Source: Elusimicrobiota bacterium (GTDB taxonomy: Bacteria > CG03 > SLGR01 > PWQF01). Taken from it: 6,000 nt of DNA. Below, in pieces: positions 4,185-6,000 of the stretch. The notes under the pieces are model-generated. The model did no database searches and had not been told where the DNA came from. It was given only the letters and a program-made list of their open reading frames with translations. The translations under genes and the position numbers were made by a program. Position 1 is the first letter of the stretch, and each line of letters begins with the position of its first letter. The DNA is taken from positions 1 through 6,000 of the forward strand of contig PWMP01000178.1 in the NCBI GenBank assembly GCA_003558145.1, read 5' to 3'.

Positions 4185-6000
4185 ATGAAAAAAATAATAA
4201 TAGCTGTAATACTGTTTGCTTTGCCGTTGGCACCGGCGCTTTTCGGTAGACAGTCAAACAGCGTGGAAAAACTGCTCAATGTGCAAGTTTCGGAAAAATC
4301 ACCCGGAGCTGCCAGAATTATAATGCAAACGAGCGGCAGGGTAAGATTTCACGTATTTAAAGTTTCAGCCCCTCCGCGCCTGGTCATTGAGATGGTTGAT
4401 ACCCTTAATGAATGGGAAAAAGGAGAAGCGGATATATCCGGTTCAATTATTAAAAGAATCCGTTCGGGACAATACAAAAGCGCGCCCGCAAAAATAACCA
4501 GGGTTGTCCTGGATATGAGCGTTGAAGATTATATACACGATGAAGTTTCAACGGATAACGAAATAACGATACTGGCCAGTCTTACCGAGGATAAAATGAC
4601 TCAGCTTGAAAAGGAAAGGCCTCAAGAAAAAGTCCGCCTCAGCCTTGAGCCTAATATCCCGACGCCGGAGCACCAGCAAAGGATTGAAGAGATAAGCCGC
4701 TTGCGCCAGCAGCGTGAAGCTGAAAGAAAAGCCCGCCTGGAAGAAATTACCCGGCTTGAAAGTCAGCTTGAAGAAATGAGAAAGAAAGACGTAGTTCCCG
4801 GTAGTATTGTTACAGAGCTTAATTGCGACCCTGTGTCTTTTAATTTCAGGGACGCTGACATCAGGGAAGTCCTGAGGGCCTTTGAACAAAAACTGGGCCG
4901 CAACATAATCCCTACCGACGCAGTGTCCGGGAGAGTTAACCTGAGGATAAAGGATGTCCCTTTTGACGAAGCCTTTGCTCTTCTTCTTGAAAGAATGGGG
5001 CTGGTGGTAATACAGACCTCTGTAAACATACTTGAGGTAATGCCCCGCGAACATATGCCTGTAAAAAGGCAGTCCTTCCATGTCCGCAACAGGGATGCTG
5101 CAGATATGAACACTACTCTTAGTAATCTTCTTACGGCAAGTGAAACCGAAAACGCAACAATAGCGGTAGACGAGACTACAAATTCCCTTATAGTATCAGC
5201 GCCTCCGGATATACTTGACAGGATAGAACTCATAGTACAGAGCCTTGACATAAGAGAGCCCCAGATAAAAATAAAGGCCCGGCTCATAGAAGTCGTAGCT
5301 GACGAGGGTATAGATACTGGTGTAAGCTGGGCAATTCACAGCGATTTTGAATCCAGTGAAGAAATACAGCGCGGCAGGGCTGCTTATCCGGCTGCTGACT
5401 ATGAATACGACCCGATTACGGGTGAAATAGACAGCCGCAGCACCATAGACCGCTACAGGTCAGGTGTTACTCTTGACATTTCTGCCGTTATGGATGACGT
5501 AAGCCTTTACGGACTGCTTAATTTTCTTGCCACCAAGACCAGGGCAAAAACACTTTCTGAGCCCACAATACTTACTCAGAACAAAATGCCGGCTAATATA
5601 CATGTCGGTACTGACCTTCCTATAAGGACGGTACAGCGGACGGCCGAGGGGCTTGTAGAAAATGTTGAATTTGTCCAGGAAGGCGTTAGGCTGGAAGTCA
5701 CTCCTTCGGTTTCACCGGGGAGCGACCAGATAACTCTTGATGTCAACGTAAGCGTATCCGAGCTTGTGGGGTTCCGGGCTGATATGCCGATGATAGGAGA
5801 CCGCGCAGCTAATACCCTGATAACCATTCAGGATGGTAAAACAGTTGTTATAGGCGGACTGATAAGAGAGTCCGAACGCGCCGAAGAATCAGGAGTTCCG
5901 CTTCTAAAGGATATCCCTCTGCTGGGATACCTGTTTAAGAGATATACCGCAGGTAAAGAAAGAAGTGAACTTCTTATCTTTCTGACTCCGGAGCTGGTAA
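4185..6000 (+). CDS. pilQ: Type IV pilus secretin PilQ (C-terminal end cut by the window)
   Basis: PilQ forms the outer-membrane ring through which the pilus passes. 605 codons are visible, all open. A signal peptide covers about 1-21 (MKKIIIAVIL, hydrophobic, PALF-G). One AMIN domain (putative peptidoglycan binding) spans about 27-132, with RIIMQTSGRVRFHVFKVSAPPRL-type strands and DISGSIIKRIRSGQY (83-97). A charged, heptad-like segment follows at about 163-203 (SRLRQQREAERKARLEEITR and onward), probably coiled coil. The STN/N0 domain is at about 217-286 (VSFNFRDADIREVLRAFEQ), and an N1-type Secretin_N domain at about 293-356 includes ATIAVDETTNSLIVSAPP. The secretin core runs from about 359 onward: SEPTILTQNKMPANIHVG (458-475), VQEGVRLEVTPSVS (497-510) and the signature VPLLKDIPLLGYLFKR (571-586). 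It ends near SELLIFLTPELV, so perhaps only a short tail is missing. Family members often have two AMIN domains, but only one is seen here. The gene follows pilP by 45 bp, in the expected operon order. Confidence 0.96.
   Translation, partial: MKKIIIAVILFALPLAPALFGRQSNSVEKLLNVQVSEKSPGAARIIMQTSGRVRFHVFKVSAPPRLVIEMVDTLNEWEKGEADISGSIIKRIRSGQYKSAPAKITRVVLDMSVEDYIHDEVSTDNEITILASLTEDKMTQLEKERPQEKVRLSLEPNIPTPEHQQRIEEISRLRQQREAERKARLEEITRLESQLEEMRKKDVVPGSIVTELNCDPVSFNFRDADIREVLRAFEQKLGRNIIPTDAVSGRVNLRIKDVPFDEAFALLLERMGLVVIQTSVNILEVMPREHMPVKRQSFHVRNRDAADMNTTLSNLLTASETENATIAVDETTNSLIVSAPPDILDRIELIVQSLDIREPQIKIKARLIEVVADEGIDTGVSWAIHSDFESSEEIQRGRAAYPAADYEYDPITGEIDSRSTIDRYRSGVTLDISAVMDDVSLYGLLNFLATKTRAKTLSEPTILTQNKMPANIHVGTDLPIRTVQRTAEGLVENVEFVQEGVRLEVTPSVSPGSDQITLDVNVSVSELVGFRADMPMIGDRAANTLITIQDGKTVVIGGLIRESERAEESGVPLLKDIPLLGYLFKRYTAGKERSELLIFLTPELV

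Noticed and set aside
4548..5287. Long minus-strand open frames (177 and 174 residues) opposite pilQ
   Set aside because: They lie wholly antisense to a well-supported secretin, are Ser/Arg- or Phe-rich like reverse translations, and show no recognisable domain or ribosome site.

Overview
The window looks like chromosomal DNA from a diderm (outer-membrane-bearing) bacterium with a moderate, AT-leaning base composition. A secretin and an outer-membrane receptor-like protein argue for two membranes. Codon use favours ATA for isoleucine and often AGA/AGG for arginine, unlike enterobacteria. This would fit a little-studied phylum such as Omnitrophota or Elusimicrobiota, or a deltaproteobacterial relative, but the sequence alone does not settle the taxon. 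No phage, insertion sequence, CRISPR array, tRNA or rRNA is visible.

The window splits into two divergent transcription units around a 373-bp spacer. The left unit (1-1086, minus strand) reads, in transcription order: a Fur-family metal-responsive repressor; a 102-residue two-helix membrane protein with a His/Cys-rich loop; and the start of a secreted, histidine-rich outer-membrane protein that runs off the left edge. A strong sigma70-type promoter (TTGACA, 17 bp, TATATA) precedes the repressor. A near-consensus Fur box (one mismatch in the 7-1-7 palindrome) lies over the predicted transcription start, so the unit is probably autorepressed by metal. It reads as a metal-homeostasis or uptake cassette. 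Whether the metal is iron (suggested by the box) or zinc (suggested by the His-rich receptor) is open.

The spacer (1087-1459) holds that promoter and operator. On the plus strand it also has a -10-like TATAAT, a terminator-like hairpin followed by eight T residues, and then a plausible extended -10 promoter just before the right unit. The TATAAT-to-hairpin segment could be a small RNA or a regulated leader, and is the least explained part of the window.

The right unit (1460-6000, plus strand) is a compact type IV pilus alignment operon in the classic order pilM-pilN-pilO-pilP-pilQ. PilM is the cytoplasmic actin-like ring protein. PilN and PilO are inner-membrane coiled-coil proteins, PilP is a periplasmic lipoprotein, and PilQ is the outer-membrane secretin. 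Together they connect the cytoplasmic motor platform to the outer-membrane pore. The first four genes are separated by 1 bp or overlap, and pilQ follows after 45 bp with its own ribosome site. PilQ is open to the right edge and lacks only its extreme C-terminus. It has one AMIN domain and a long charged, probably coiled-coil linker before its STN domain.
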